A stretch of 64,000 nt of DNA from NCBI RefSeq assembly GCF_032118995.1, contig NC_092648.1:22720450-22784449 (forward strand), given 5' to 3'. This DNA is from Asterias amurensis (Eukaryota; Echinodermata; Asteroidea; Forcipulatida; Asteriidae). Below the pieces are notes generated by a model, which saw nothing but the letters and a program-made list of their open reading frames with translations, had not been told where the DNA came from and did not search any database. Of the stretch, positions 12,501 through 23,800 are shown in pieces; the first letter of the stretch is position 1; each line of letters opens with the position of its first letter. The position numbers were made by a program, and so were the translations under genes.

Positions 12501-15500
12501 TCCCTTGGAAAAGTTTTAGGGACTCTCAAAAACCTATTTGTTCACGGCACTTTGAATTCTTTTGCAAAGGTGCTCTATAAATTCCTAATATTATTTTAAA
12601 AGTCTAACCTTCCCCCCCCCCCCCACTGATGTAGATGATAGATTCTGAAGACTGTGATGAAGTTTCACAGATAACTTCATCGTGGGAAAACTCTTCTTTT
12701 TAAAGGTATTTCACGTCAAGACAGAAAGGACCTCAACATCCTGTCGCAGAGCAAGAAAAAGGAAAAATCAAAAAGGCTCCTGAAGCTGATGACGCAGAGG
12801 ATGATGACCTTGAGTTTGATAGCGATGCATCAAGTATTGATGATGACGAGTTTGACAAAATTATTGGTGAGTCTTTTTAGAAAAACAGTCAACACAATTC
12901 CCAAATTCCCAAAACTGTTTGTTATTGTTGTTATTAATTTTGGTTTTACCCATATACACTGATGTGTGTTAGCACTGTATACTTAGTACTTGCCTGAGCT
13001 CTGTGAGCAAAATCACAGGCATGTTACTTGGGCAGGATTCGAACCTACGACCTTAGCATTTCTAGAGCAGTGTTTTAACAACTAGACGAACGAGATTGCC
13101 TGGTAGCTATGGACGCAGTACTGGGTATACAGTGCTAACACACATCGGTGTATATGAGTAAAATTTTAAGTTTATATTCTTTATCCCCGATGCAAATTTC
13201 CATTGTTTAAATTGTTGTTATTATTATCATTTGTTTGGTCATTGATGCAACAGCTTAAAGTTTAGGCATTCACAATAAGATAAAACTGAAATTGTGAGAA
13301 TCGGACATTCGTTGTTGTAATAATAATATCAAAGTCTATTATAGCGCACGTATCTACCAAACAAGGTACTCAAGGCGCTGAGTATATACAAACTTACAGA
13401 AAGATAAGTTATTGCAGTGATGAATTCTGAGACCCAATTATGTAGCACCTTATAAGGGTTTACAAGGTGCTACGGCGCAGCCACAGCCAGGAACACCGGG
13501 GCGAACGTCTTCTCTTTTCGATAAGTGCACTGGGTTTTTACATCTATGTGATAGAAAGTACGGTCAATTCTGTGGGTTTCGAGGTAGATCAACAGCTTAC
13601 ATGGAGGAAGATAGAACTTGGATCTCAACATTGAATATAAAACAAAAATTCAAAAGTTGCTCTGTTGAGGCAGACAGTTGATATTAGCTATCTAAGGCAT
13701 TGGAGAAGTATTTGCAATTTTGTTTGCAAGCTCTCTTTTTTGAAACTAGTTTATGAAATAAAATTGTAGTTCATTGTTAAAGGTACATATTTTGTTCTAA
13801 TCTTACAGGTGGTATGGATTTTGAAGAAGAAGTAATAGAAGAAGATGATGATGACATGGACTTTGCTGGGTAAGTTTTGCCATCTTACAGGCATGTCCTT
13901 TCTCATGATTGTTTCTTGATGTCAGGAATTTTACAAAAACTTCTGAAACATCCTTTGTGTCTGGCAACTCACATCTGTTATCTCCATGTAGTTCCTTTTC
14001 TAAACAGTGGGCTTAACTGGATCATGCACAAACCAGTAGTGCTGCTGGCTGCCCCAGGCATGTCAACTGTACATCCACTAAGTTTAATGACCCAAGTAAT
14101 TTAATGTAACCACACTCACTCTTTAAAAAGGTTGTATACTTTTCAAATTTTGTGACCAAAACTCTGAAACTCTTTAATTGAGCTTTCCTGCAATGTTTAC
14201 TTTCAGGGAAGTGAGTCGGAAGAAGAAGGACAAAAAGAAGAAGAGTAAATCCCAAGATGAGGAATCCAGTGACGATGAAGATGACTTTGGTAATGACAGT
14301 GACATGGAGGAGGGAGGATCTGATGTGGACGACGATGCAGATGATGATGGTTTCAAGATGGTCAATGATGAGTTTGATGAGGAGGGAATCGGTGCTTCCG
14401 ATGAGGAGTTTGAAGGTGAGGTTTCTGAATTGAATTTTAAGATAGATGAGGATGATTTTAATGATGAGGAATTGACAGAATCTCTGGACATTTTCAAAAC
14501 CATGTTTGAAACACACACATCATTGCATACGATATATATATGGCATAAGGTTTATCGCGATTCAGAACTGCAATGCGTTGTGGGTAGGCAGATGGGGCAG
14601 TTTGCTATGCGGTGTATGTTGTCATGCACGACTCCCGCACGCATGGCCTGTATATGTGGGTTGATATTTTGCTATTCGCGATAAACCTTATGGCATTGTT
14701 AATCCCGGTCATGACACTTTAGCAAGATGCTCTGTTATGGTTGCTTCTTTTCACCCAGTGTTGTAAATGGACCCCGGTTGATTGAAAAAGCCTGAAGAGT
14801 GCCATGGCAGTCTGAAGGGCCAGTCACACTGCAGCGACCATTAATTGAATTGCTTCGCGCAGAATACACTTGCGCTTATTCAACTAGTCGTGGGCATGGA
14901 TTGTTAACGTTCTCATTTTCGTTCTCGTTATCGAGGCCAGTGTGACCTTAAGGCTGTATACTTCCCAGAAAGCTGAGAAGGATCATATGAATTTTATTGG
15001 CCTAGTGACTAGGGCACTAATTGTAAAGTGTATTGAATGTTTATTGTAAAACATAATAACTATAAGAACTAATCATTTTCATTGCATACACTGTCTTTAT
15101 TTATCTTCAATGTGCTTTCCTTACATGCTTTGTATACTTTGTGTTTATTATTTAAATGTTTTCTTCTTTATCCCAGCACCTCCAAATATATTTGGTCATT
15201 GAAAGATGGCACATTACAAATGTATTACTATTATTATTTGCAGCTGAGTTTCCCTCTTGGATTCTTAGTGACAGCTCCACCGTTAATTGTGTAGACTTTT
15301 ATTAACAATGTGTACATTAAAAAGCCAGAATAATTTATATTTTTGTTGGAAAATTTGTGGAAGCTTAGAGATATATTTATACAATTTGATAGTACTGCTG
15401 CATGTAGGATGATCCATTTTGGTAAAATATTAATTTATTTTAAAGTATATACAATATTTGTTATTTGTTCTTAATTTATTTTCTTTTGTTTAATGGTTGT

Positions 15501-17526
15501 ATGTAATTTTTGGACAACTTTAAGATGCTAAGTTTTTTTGTTTTCTTTTCTCTTCTTTAACAGTGTATCTGAAAACATCTTTTAAAAAATATTGATTTCA
15601 TGCATATCTTTTTTCTAAAGATACCCAGAAAATTCATACTTGATGTCAAATCTAGAACACAAAGTGTACTCTTTTTATTGTGATGATATAACTTTTAATC
15701 TCAAACATTAAAATCTTAATCACACTAGACAAAGTTTGAACATTGCTGTGAAATTTTCTGTTTTTAATTTGTTTAACTTGTTTTTGTTTCAGAGCAAACC
15801 TCGTCCAAAGCAGCCAAGCTTAAGAAGAGCAAGAAACGTACAGTAAATGAGGAATCGGATTCTGATCAGGATGTGGACTTCCTCGGTGCCATGGGAACTG
15901 GCAAGAGAAAAGCAGGAAAGGCAGCGAGGAGAGGAGGTAAAAAGAGGAAGACTGATGGAGGTGGAGATAGCCAAGGATTACAAGCTACTGCAGAAGAGGT
16001 AAGTCGCAAAATGTTTGTCTTGGCAGCCAATGAAATATTTGATTTGTTAAGATCAGGGAAGCGATACAAAACAATAAAGTGCAGAACAATTCAGGCCAAG
16101 GTTTAATCCAACAGCAGTTAGGGGACTGAATGATAAGTAATCAATCTGACAGATTTTATACTAATTTCCTTTCATGTCTTAATATTATGTATTTCTTGAT
16201 TTACATATTATCATATTTTGTTACGTATTTTATAAGCAGGAGAGCCAAGACGGTTTCTATTGTATACATTTTTACAAATCGCAATAAACAAAATCAAATA
16301 AAATCTAATGATGATCTTTCTTTTGTAACCTCATTTCGGATTTGTTCTGCATTCAGAAAATCAGGAAGATTGTTATTAAATAGCTTAAAATTTTCTATAA
16401 AATCATAAATCATATGTCGTTCAATGGATTGGCAGTGAATTAACCAGGGGTGGACCAGAGTTGTATCTCGAGTGAAAGCAAATTTCTTGACATAAACACT
16501 CATTGATGTTTACTTTTTATGTTCCTTTGCAGTTTTCATCGTTGATGGATGACCATGTCGGAGCCAAGTTTGATAGTATTGGCCTCAATGCCATGGCCAA
16601 CAAAGATAATGCACGTAAGTAATCTTTATAAACGCACAATGATGTATAGACATGCAGCTCCATTGGGGTTGTCTGCACCAGTGTTGTCTGCCATTACCGG
16701 GACGCAAACATGCTGAGCGTAAGTTTGTTTGTACCCATCAGGGGAATCTAAAACAAATCATTTTCATGCAACTATGAAATTAGCACAACTTGAGATATTG
16801 TCTATACCTTATGTGCACATGAGTGTAATAACGTCACAGTGATTTGAGCAATGTATGGGGCCATTGGCTTCCAAGAACTTTGCATCCATCTTTGTTTGCT
16901 TCCTCGGACCATTTTGAAAACCACTGTACGGATTTGTTTTTATTTTTGTTATGATTTGGGCATTGCATGGTGAGGTATCAATATATTTTTGGTTTGCGGT
17001 AACACCATGTGTGTATCTACTTGCCAGGTAGAATTTGTTCTTTAGGGAACTGTCTTGCTATATATTCTACTACCGCAGAGTAGAGTTATCAGATTGTTCA
17101 GGAGACTTCATATATGTATATATATATTTTTGTTTCTGTGCTGAACTTCTTTATTTCGTTTATATATGTTTGTGTACATTTTTATTATTATTTGTATCTA
17201 TCTTTAATTGCCACATTTAGCATTTGTGAGTTTAGTTTTGTATATGTAAATTTAAAGATTCATTTATTTGATTAGTTTTATTTTTTCCTGTGACCACAAC
17301 CATGCCATTTTGTTTTATGTACACAGATGCCAAACAGCTGAATTGGGAGGTGAAACGAGACCAGTGGGTCCAGGGTAGAGACCCAAAGACCATGATGGCC
17401 AAGAAACGTGGCAAGGGCAAACCATTCAAGAAAGGGCAGCAGAAGGGACATCCTAAGACGGGCGGGGCCAAGGGTGGGGCTTATCAAGCCAAAGGAGGAA
17501 ACGCTAAGGGAAAGAGGAGAAAGTGA
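6569..17526 (+). CDS. CEBPZ: CCAAT/enhancer-binding protein zeta (Noc1/Mak21 family), C-terminal part
   Basis: Nucleolar/nuclear protein of the Noc1 family, needed for early 60S ribosomal subunit assembly; the vertebrate protein was also described as a CCAAT-box factor. Fifteen exons: 6569-6665, 7606-7690, 8182-8296, 8757-8898, 9527-9655, 9893-10037, 10381-10463, 11178-11334, 11779-11911, 12706-12866, 13809-13869, 14207-14415, 15793-15998, 16533-16614, 17327-17526; all phases join. They give 667 residues. The CBF/Mak21 core begins YYAVCFLNQLILSHDEPDLA and continues through GVNRAYPYSN, QAMFLNLIYQSL, FVKRLLQ, HPSVALFAKTL and FTLMKFLDRFVYRNPK. An acidic Asp/Glu region follows, then KFDSIGLNAMANKDNA and a Lys/Gly-rich basic tail ending KGKRRK. 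Family members are about 1,000 residues, so the N-terminal third or more is absent; no frame at 1-6568 supplies it. It is either upstream of the window or separated by a long intron that contains the lectin array. Confidence 0.95.
7289..7491. repeat. Short TIR element in CEBPZ intron
   Basis: A perfect 15-bp inverted repeat (AGACCGTATCGAATA at 7289-7303 and its complement at 7477-7491) bounds a 203-bp non-coding segment. This is the structure of a non-autonomous DNA transposon. I found no second copy in the window. Confidence 0.6.
7980..8140 (+). repeat. SINE 3'-tail fragment
   Basis: The segment ends with a GCGCTTTATAAGAACTAATTATTATTATTA-type tail. Related tails (shared with about 12140-12260 and 14950-15080) close several SINE copies in this window. 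No tRNA-like head is visible here. Confidence 0.45.
9068..9453 (+). repeat. Family A MITE, complete copy with TTAA ends
   Basis: The element runs from TTAAAGGCAGTTGACACTAT to its near-complement ending CACTGCCTTTAA. TTAA at both borders fits a TTAA target duplication. It lies in the CEBPZ intron between the exons ending at 8898 and starting at 9527. It is non-coding. Confidence 0.85.
10162..10300 (-). repeat. tRNA-derived SINE (family S2), head fragment
   Basis: On the minus strand this reads as the head of the S2 element (GGCCTAGTGGTTAAGAGCACC, then the box-B-like region). It is similar to 22913 and 37290 but diverged and lacks the body. Confidence 0.55.
10793..11040 (+). repeat. Family E element, partial copy
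   Basis: Homologous to the right half of the 32456-32800 palindromic element (TGTTTTACTTGTTTCTCAAAAAACTACAGCA, GTAAGTTTAATGTAAATCTGTGGA blocks). It ends near a degraded ACCCAAACTCTTTTAA border. It lies in the CEBPZ intron 10464-11177. Confidence 0.6.
12004..12440. repeat. SINE debris in CEBPZ intron 11912-12705
   Basis: Two overlapping remnants. One is a SINE tail (CTGAGACAGTTTAAAGAATG...TAATGTGTGAAGC). The other, from about 12268, is a reverse S1 SINE fragment (ACACTGATGTGTGTTTAAAGC, AGGATATGAACCTACAA, CTTACCACTACACAGACC). The rest of the intron includes a poly-C run near 12611-12624. Confidence 0.5.
12945..13200 (-). repeat. tRNA-derived SINE (family S1)
   Basis: Read on the minus strand it has a tRNA-like head with A-box-like and B-box-like (GGTTCGAATCC) motifs. 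The head is followed by a body ending in an ACACATCGGTGTATATGGGTAAAAC-type tail. It is about 85% similar by eye to the copies at 43558-43808 and 60478-60712. Confidence 0.7.
13322..13520 (-). repeat. tRNA-derived SINE (family S2), body and tail
   Basis: The complement of the 3' half of the 37290-37690 element: the AAGGTGCTACGGCGCAGCC and ACACCGGGGCGAACG blocks and the TAATAATAATA tail are shared. The tRNA-like head is missing. Confidence 0.6.
14541..14695. repeat. 155-bp TIR element beside CEBPZ acidic exon
   Basis: A perfect 17-bp inverted repeat (CATAAGGTTTATCGCGA, 14544-14560 and 14676-14692) marks the ends. It lies about 125 bp after the splice donor at 14415. The CEBPZ reading frame stays open through the donor and across this element to 14684. 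Confidence 0.65.
14820..14960. repeat. Palindromic repeat fragment
   Basis: The ends carry complementary GGCCAGTCACACTG and CCAGTGTGACCTTA blocks around a non-coding core, a diverged foldback element. The remainder of this long CEBPZ intron (14416-15792) is AT-rich with no gene visible. Confidence 0.45.
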
Positions 17527-17541
17527 ATGGATCATGGATGA

Positions 17542-17547
17542 AATAAA
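17542..17547 (+). terminator. CEBPZ polyadenylation signal
   Basis: A canonical AATAAA sits 16 bp after the CEBPZ stop codon. This implies a very short 3' UTR, although later A/T-rich signals cannot be excluded. Confidence 0.55.
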
Positions 17548-20500
17548 TTACTCTTATTAAAATTCACTCTCCAATGGACTGACCATTTGCTAGGTTCTGT
17601 GTTGTGGTGATTTTTGCTTTTATTTTGTATTATACAATTTGGTAAATTTATCTCTACTGTACAGTACAATAAGTTTGTGCAGAGGTATAACTACCCCTTT
17701 ATTCTTTTCGAATTATGGTCAACTAACTTGACAATGCTGCTGAGAATTGGAGGGCTGTCTGCAAAATCTGGGGTCAGTTTTAAGGCTCTGCTTACAGCAG
17801 ATTTTGCCGCTACTGAGTTAGCGCAAAATGTATGCGTTAGCCGTGTAATTAAAAGCATTATGAAACAAAGAAGGTAATAGTAGCGCTTAAAGAGTTACGG
17901 ATTGCATACAAAACTACATAAGCTTTTGTTAAAACTACTACTTCATCAGATGCAAAGATGAAGTAGTTACTACAAAGCTTATGCATATTTTTTTTTAAAT
18001 GTAGTTAGTTAGTCTTTAAGTGTGACTAAAACCTTCCTTGTTTTTTATATCAGACTAAAACAACTATTTTTATTAAGAATTATGAAGTAATAAACTACAA
18101 GGGAGGTGGACTTGGTAAATTTCAATAATTTTGTTTGATAAGGCCTTGGTAAATACAAGACTGAATAAGTTCTCAATTACGAATGCTGTTGTGAAACAGA
18201 ACACTGTTTACCATACTTTATTTGATTATTTATTTTTATTAAATCTATGGCTAAAATTTGTGGATCAGGCATGATTTTGATTTGTTTTTATCCATATGGT
18301 TCTAAACTTGAGTCCTTTTATAAAATGTGCATCATCAGTGCAGAAAAAAATTGTTTTCATTTGATCACAAATAAAATTAAAAAAATTGTTTACACAATGT
18401 CCATATACTCTGCTTTAAAAAAAACTAGTACTTGATTGTTGAAAATGGATGTAAAGTATTTTTTTCAAACATCTGAGTTGGAGGAATATTAAAATAAGTA
18501 AAACTGCAAATGTTTTACAGCTCTCTACATTGTTGTTCGATTTATGCGTTACTCTATTCATAACAAACAAATAAAATAAATTTATACATAATCAAAAGCT
18601 GTCAAGAAGAAAAGTGAAAATGTCTTGTTAACTTCACAATTTAAATTGTGTACAATTATGCGTGTCCCCCCCCCCCTACGGTTAGTACAATTATTGTAAC
18701 GGGTGATAATTTATAAATTTTTGGTTTAACTCTTACACCAATGTGTGTAAGCACCGATATACTCTGCACTTTCTCAGAGTTCCATGGACAAAAATCACAG
18801 GCCTCTCATACCGGATACCAAAAACTGTTGGAATATTCACCTACTTAAACAACTCTTGTGAGTTTATTACGTGCCAATGAAAAAAAAGAGAAACGGCTTA
18901 TGCCTTAGTGCATGTCAAAGTTAGGCTAAAATGTTCTTTGGTGTTTTTTTCCACGGTTTTGGATGATGTACAAATTGAGACACCAATGATCGGTGGATGA
19001 CATAGAGCTATGGTGGATGACCATGTAAAATAGTTTTTGGAACAAAGGGTGATTGTCGACTATGAAAGTTTTTAAAAGATTATTTTGAGAACGTACATGA
19101 TGAGAAATGGAATTGTATTTGGAATTTCATCCGTTGAAGAACGTAACAAAGAAGATGTACCAAAAAGTAAAAAAGAAAGATTTATAAGAAAACTGAAAGT
19201 TTTAGAGTTAGTTTGAGTCATTGCTCTATGCTTCGAATAGCTTAATTGTCTGGACCCAATAACCCTTTTGGCAATACTGTTGTTTATGGAACATTACTTA
19301 ATATCACATTTCAACATCATTGGTTTGTCATATTGTTAAGCAAAAAATGACAGACTTGGGTTCAAGTATGTGATTGTGGCCTACCCGATAGCCAATACTT
19401 TCTCATGAAATAGCGCCCTCTTGTGGTCTATCTAGTTATCGAACGTTTAATAGCTTACATGTTGATGAGTTCGTCGTGGCTGATGCTTGAAATCAAGTGC
19501 AATAAAATGGATATTTTGGAACTTTGGCCATCCTAAAACCAAGCCTAACCAAGCCTAAGGGTTGTGGGTTTGAATCCCACCCGAGTAATATGCCTGTGAT
19601 ATTTTTCACAGGACTTGGGCAAGTACTGAGTATACAGTACTAAAACACATCGGGGTATGGGTAAAAACCAAAATTAATATTAATGTGAGTTAACATTGAA
19701 ATGAAGAACAAACCAAACAAGAATATATAGAGGCTCAATCTTCAGGAATATAAGCTGATTTTAATGTACAATGGTGACGGAAAAAAACATTTGGTTTAGA
19801 GAACTACATCAATTCAAGAGATCATTTCTTTGTCTTTTACATGTTTGTTTTTTAAGTTGAATAACTCTTTCCCTGAAAAAAAAGAAATTATTATTTACAG
19901 CTTCTGATACCAATTAAGTTATCTGCTGAAAAGGAGTTTTCATTGGAACTGCAACATTAGGTATTTTTTAAACATAAATTTCAAATACTGCATTTCTCAA
20001 AGAGTCATGGTTGAGCCAACCCCCCCCCCCATTCAAATACATGCAATTAATCCTAGGTTGTGACTGAAGGAATGGCCAGATCGCTACAAATGCTTAGTCA
20101 TCAATTTTGCACTAAGCTGTTTTTAGCCAAAGTCACTCAAGTTGAAATGTGATATCATCAAACACTTTTAGATGTTAACAAAATTGCACTTGCGGGTAGC
20201 AAACACAGCGGCATTTTACTTTGTTTAAGGTAGAGACTGATATTTTCATAATGACTCTATCTATTGGATCTAGTGGATCACAAAACTCAATTTGACCTTG
20301 GAGCCTGTCTTTAATTAGAAGGAATATCTTGCCTCCAATAGTCAGTTCCTTCTCTATGTATGATATGCATGAGCATCAGTGCTAAGAATACTGGGCACCT
20401 GACGGATTACAAAAATGTAGCTGCGTTGGCTACAGCTATGGCTATGTGCCTTTGAAGCAGAGACAATGTTGTTAGCAATCCAGCCATAGCCACTGTCAAA

Positions 20501-20863
20501 CCAGTTAATTCCAACTATAACTTTTGCATGATTGTAGGGTCAAGATCATTCTTGTGGCTGCTCTGGGGTCCGTTTTCAGGGTCCTAACTAAACTGTTTTG
20601 GTTTTACGGTTTAACTTGCCTTTTGGTTAATCTCTGGCCAATGATCGAAACAACCGCCAAAACGCACCCATGGATTCCGATGCTTTCATGTGTAAACTCA
20701 ATCCTCCATATCTTCTGTCTTATTCTCACAGCTTCCAATATCCTCATATTGTGAGCATAATTTATGTTGAAATGGAATCAGACTGACAGAATTCTCGGAC
20801 ACTACAGGCAGGTGCATAAGTTAAGTTTACCATCTGCTTCTCTTAAATCAAAAACCCCAACAT
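17548..20863. other. Tail-to-tail spacer between CEBPZ and MRPS5
   Basis: No coding gene recognised in 3.3 kb. It holds S1 SINE fragments at about 18718-18800 (minus) and 19555-19680 (plus; it includes GGGTTTGAATCCCACCCGAG, a good B-box). It also has a diverged repeat at 20180-20310 (TGACTCTATCTATTGGATC...TTGACCTTGGAGCC) that recurs near 41210-41310 and 7710-7790. A poly-C tract lies at 18666-18675. Confidence 0.6.
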
Positions 20864-23800
20864 TTAGAAGAAAATGGTTCCTTCTCGACTGAAACTACTG
20901 GTCTTTCTTGGTCTTTCTTCCTTCCACTCTAAAGGAAGCTCTTTATCCCAAGGCTCCTCCTCCACATCTTCAAGAAGCTGTGCTTTCTCAGGGGAGGCAA
21001 CGACGATTGGGAGTGGACCACATTCTTTGCGGAACTCTACAACGTGCAGGCCTTTCCTGTCAGCAATCTGTTGGTGGGTCTCCTGTAAAATCGAAGGAAG
21101 ACACGATAATAGAGAGTGATTAATTTGATTGTATGGGAAAATAAAGTCAAATAAATTAAAACTTGTATTGTATTCATTTTGTTCCAAAAAAGGAATAAAT
21201 CCCATACCCCGGGAAGGGTTACACAATTTCAAGCTTAAAACATAGCAAAGAAGAAGAGGTTAGCATGAAGAATTATTAAAACTATTCTTGGTTTTTCTTA
21301 AACTTAAAAGCATAATGGTTTAATCATGTGAACTCGTATTTAAAAAAAGTAACTTTGTCATTCTATGATACTAAAATCTGTGTAAAATTAATTTCTTAAT
21401 ACATTAAACAATAAGGCAAAATAGTTGGCAGAATAGTTTCCAATGGTTGGTCAACTTGTTGGAAAATGTTCCCAATAGATCCTTGAACGTGAAGAGTCTT
21501 CTCAACAGAGAAACACACAAACCTGGTTAGCGAGTCCATTAATGAAAGCCACTGTGAGATTGATGGGATTCTTAGAGCCATACACCCTGGCATAGAGGTC
21601 CTTAATACCAGCTAGTCGACAGATCTGCTTCAGGATTCGATGGCATCGTAACCCATAGCCTAGAAATGAGACGAGGAGAAAAGGCAAGATGAGCTCAATA
21701 ATTCAAACAAACTATGGGAAATGAGAAATGTGGGAAAGTACTACTTGATTAAGAAGTGGTTTAAAAAGGGGTTTATGATGCACCATTCTGGTGATCTCAC
21801 TATCGTCAAATAACTGGGGATGATTTTGGATAGAAAGTGGTAAATGTTTTGACTCCATCTCCCTAGTGTTTGTAAGGGTTGTATCACATTAGCTTAGGTA
21901 GAAATTTTTAAATGTAAACTGAATCGTGAAATACCTACCTTTGTTCTGTTTCTGAATTCTCACTCTTGTCACCTGGAACTTGGACTCGATATCATGATAA
22001 ACTGAAAATAACCAACAAAATAAAAAGTTCTCAGTTAAATTCTTGATACTGATACAATAAACATATTTAACAGTGAAGTGAAGCAAAAATACAAAATTGT
22101 CAAACAGCAGAGTAATCTACAGACTACTGATCTGTATGTTCAGGAATGTAATTGTGCAAACATAACACAAAATCTGGGAAAATGCTCATCAGCTCCTCTT
22201 GGTCAGGGGCCAATTTCATAGAGCTGCTTAAAGCCATTGGACCCTTTCGGTTCAGAAAAAAAAAAAAAAGTTCACAGATTTACAAATAACTTACAGGGTT
22301 TACAGAAGGCAATGGTGAAAGACTTCTCTTGAAATATTATTCCATGAAATGCTTTACTTTTTGAGAAAACAGCAAAACAATATAAATTCTCGTTAACGAG
22401 AATTACGGATTTATTTTAAACACATGTCATGACACGGCGAAACGCGCGGAAACAAGGGTGGGTTTTCCGTTTTCTCCCGACTCCGATGACCGATTGAGCC
22501 TAAATTTTCACAGGTTTGTTATTTGATTTAGAAGTTGTGGTACACAAAGTGTGGGCCTTGGACAACACTGTTTACCGAAAGGGTCCAATGGCTTTAAGCA
22601 AAAAAAATGCTTAAGCACGAAAATAGCTCGCTTATTTTACACATGTTACTAGCCCAAATTTCATGCCATATACATTGCTTGTGACTGGTATTTAGCTGTT
22701 ATTTACTTAGCATAACAACTGAGTAGAGTCTTCGCAGGTAATCTGATTTTTACTAGCAAGTACTTTTTTGATCAAGCAAAATTTTGTGCTTAAGCAGCTC
22801 TATGAAATTGGGCCCTGGAGATGAAGCCCCTTGAATACATTGATGAGGATCACAACAACTGTAGCGGTTTGATCATAACTATGCCGTTCTTGTCTACGAT
22901 TGCAACTGCATTGCCTGTCGTGGCCGAGTGGTTAAGAGCACCGGACACAAGCTCTGGTGTTTCTGATCAGCAAGGTGTGGGTTCATGTTTTGGGCAGGAT
23001 ACTTATGTCCTTGAGCAAGATACTTTACCAAAATTACTTTGTCCTTTCAGATGGGACAATAAGCTGTAGGTTCAGTGTATTAAAGGTTGGTAGTGCACAT
23101 AAAAGAACCCAGAACATGTATCGTTGAAGAGTAGAGGTTAACCCTGGTGTTTCTGGTTCACATAGCAAGCACCTCTGTTAACAGGTTTCCTCAGGCTTGC
23201 GAGCTACAGTTGTTAAGTTTACTTATGAGGCATCTTTGGTTTCATTACCAGAAATATATAATAATAACAAATCTGGAGGTGAGGGGAGATCAATTAAAAC
23301 CAATGAATTCAGGCCAAACTCCTGACAAATCATAGTTGTACCTGTGTGGTTGTCATAGCGCTCGATGTAATGAAGATAGTTGGCAGCTTTGTTTTTGGCT
23401 TTCCTTAATGCTGACATCACATCTGGGGCTTTCCCCATCGCATAACCTGCACAGATGAAGAACAAACAACACAAACAAAAATAAATAAAACATTGAAGTT
23501 TTCGTTTGCAGCTACCATGTCTGGAGGATAAATGAATAAAAGTTATACCGATGTTGAGTAAAAATGTCTTCAATAATACTATGGTCTAACCATAACCATG
23601 TACAGTTTAAACATGTATTTTCCAGGTCTTGAATTACATGAAGGCCACAGAGGGCATGTTCTCTTTCTAGGCCTTGTTGCCCCTTCAAATAGATCCCACA
23701 GAGTGTAAGATTTTCAAAAGGAAGTGCATATGAACCCTAACAGGGAAGATGGTCAAACACAATAATGAAATTCATACCTATAGCACCGTTCTGGTTGCCG

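Noticed and set aside
14022..14516. A 164-codon minus-strand open frame
   Set aside because: Antisense to the CEBPZ acidic exon. The open frame results from GAT/GAG-rich sense codons and the protein is low-complexity with no family resemblance.
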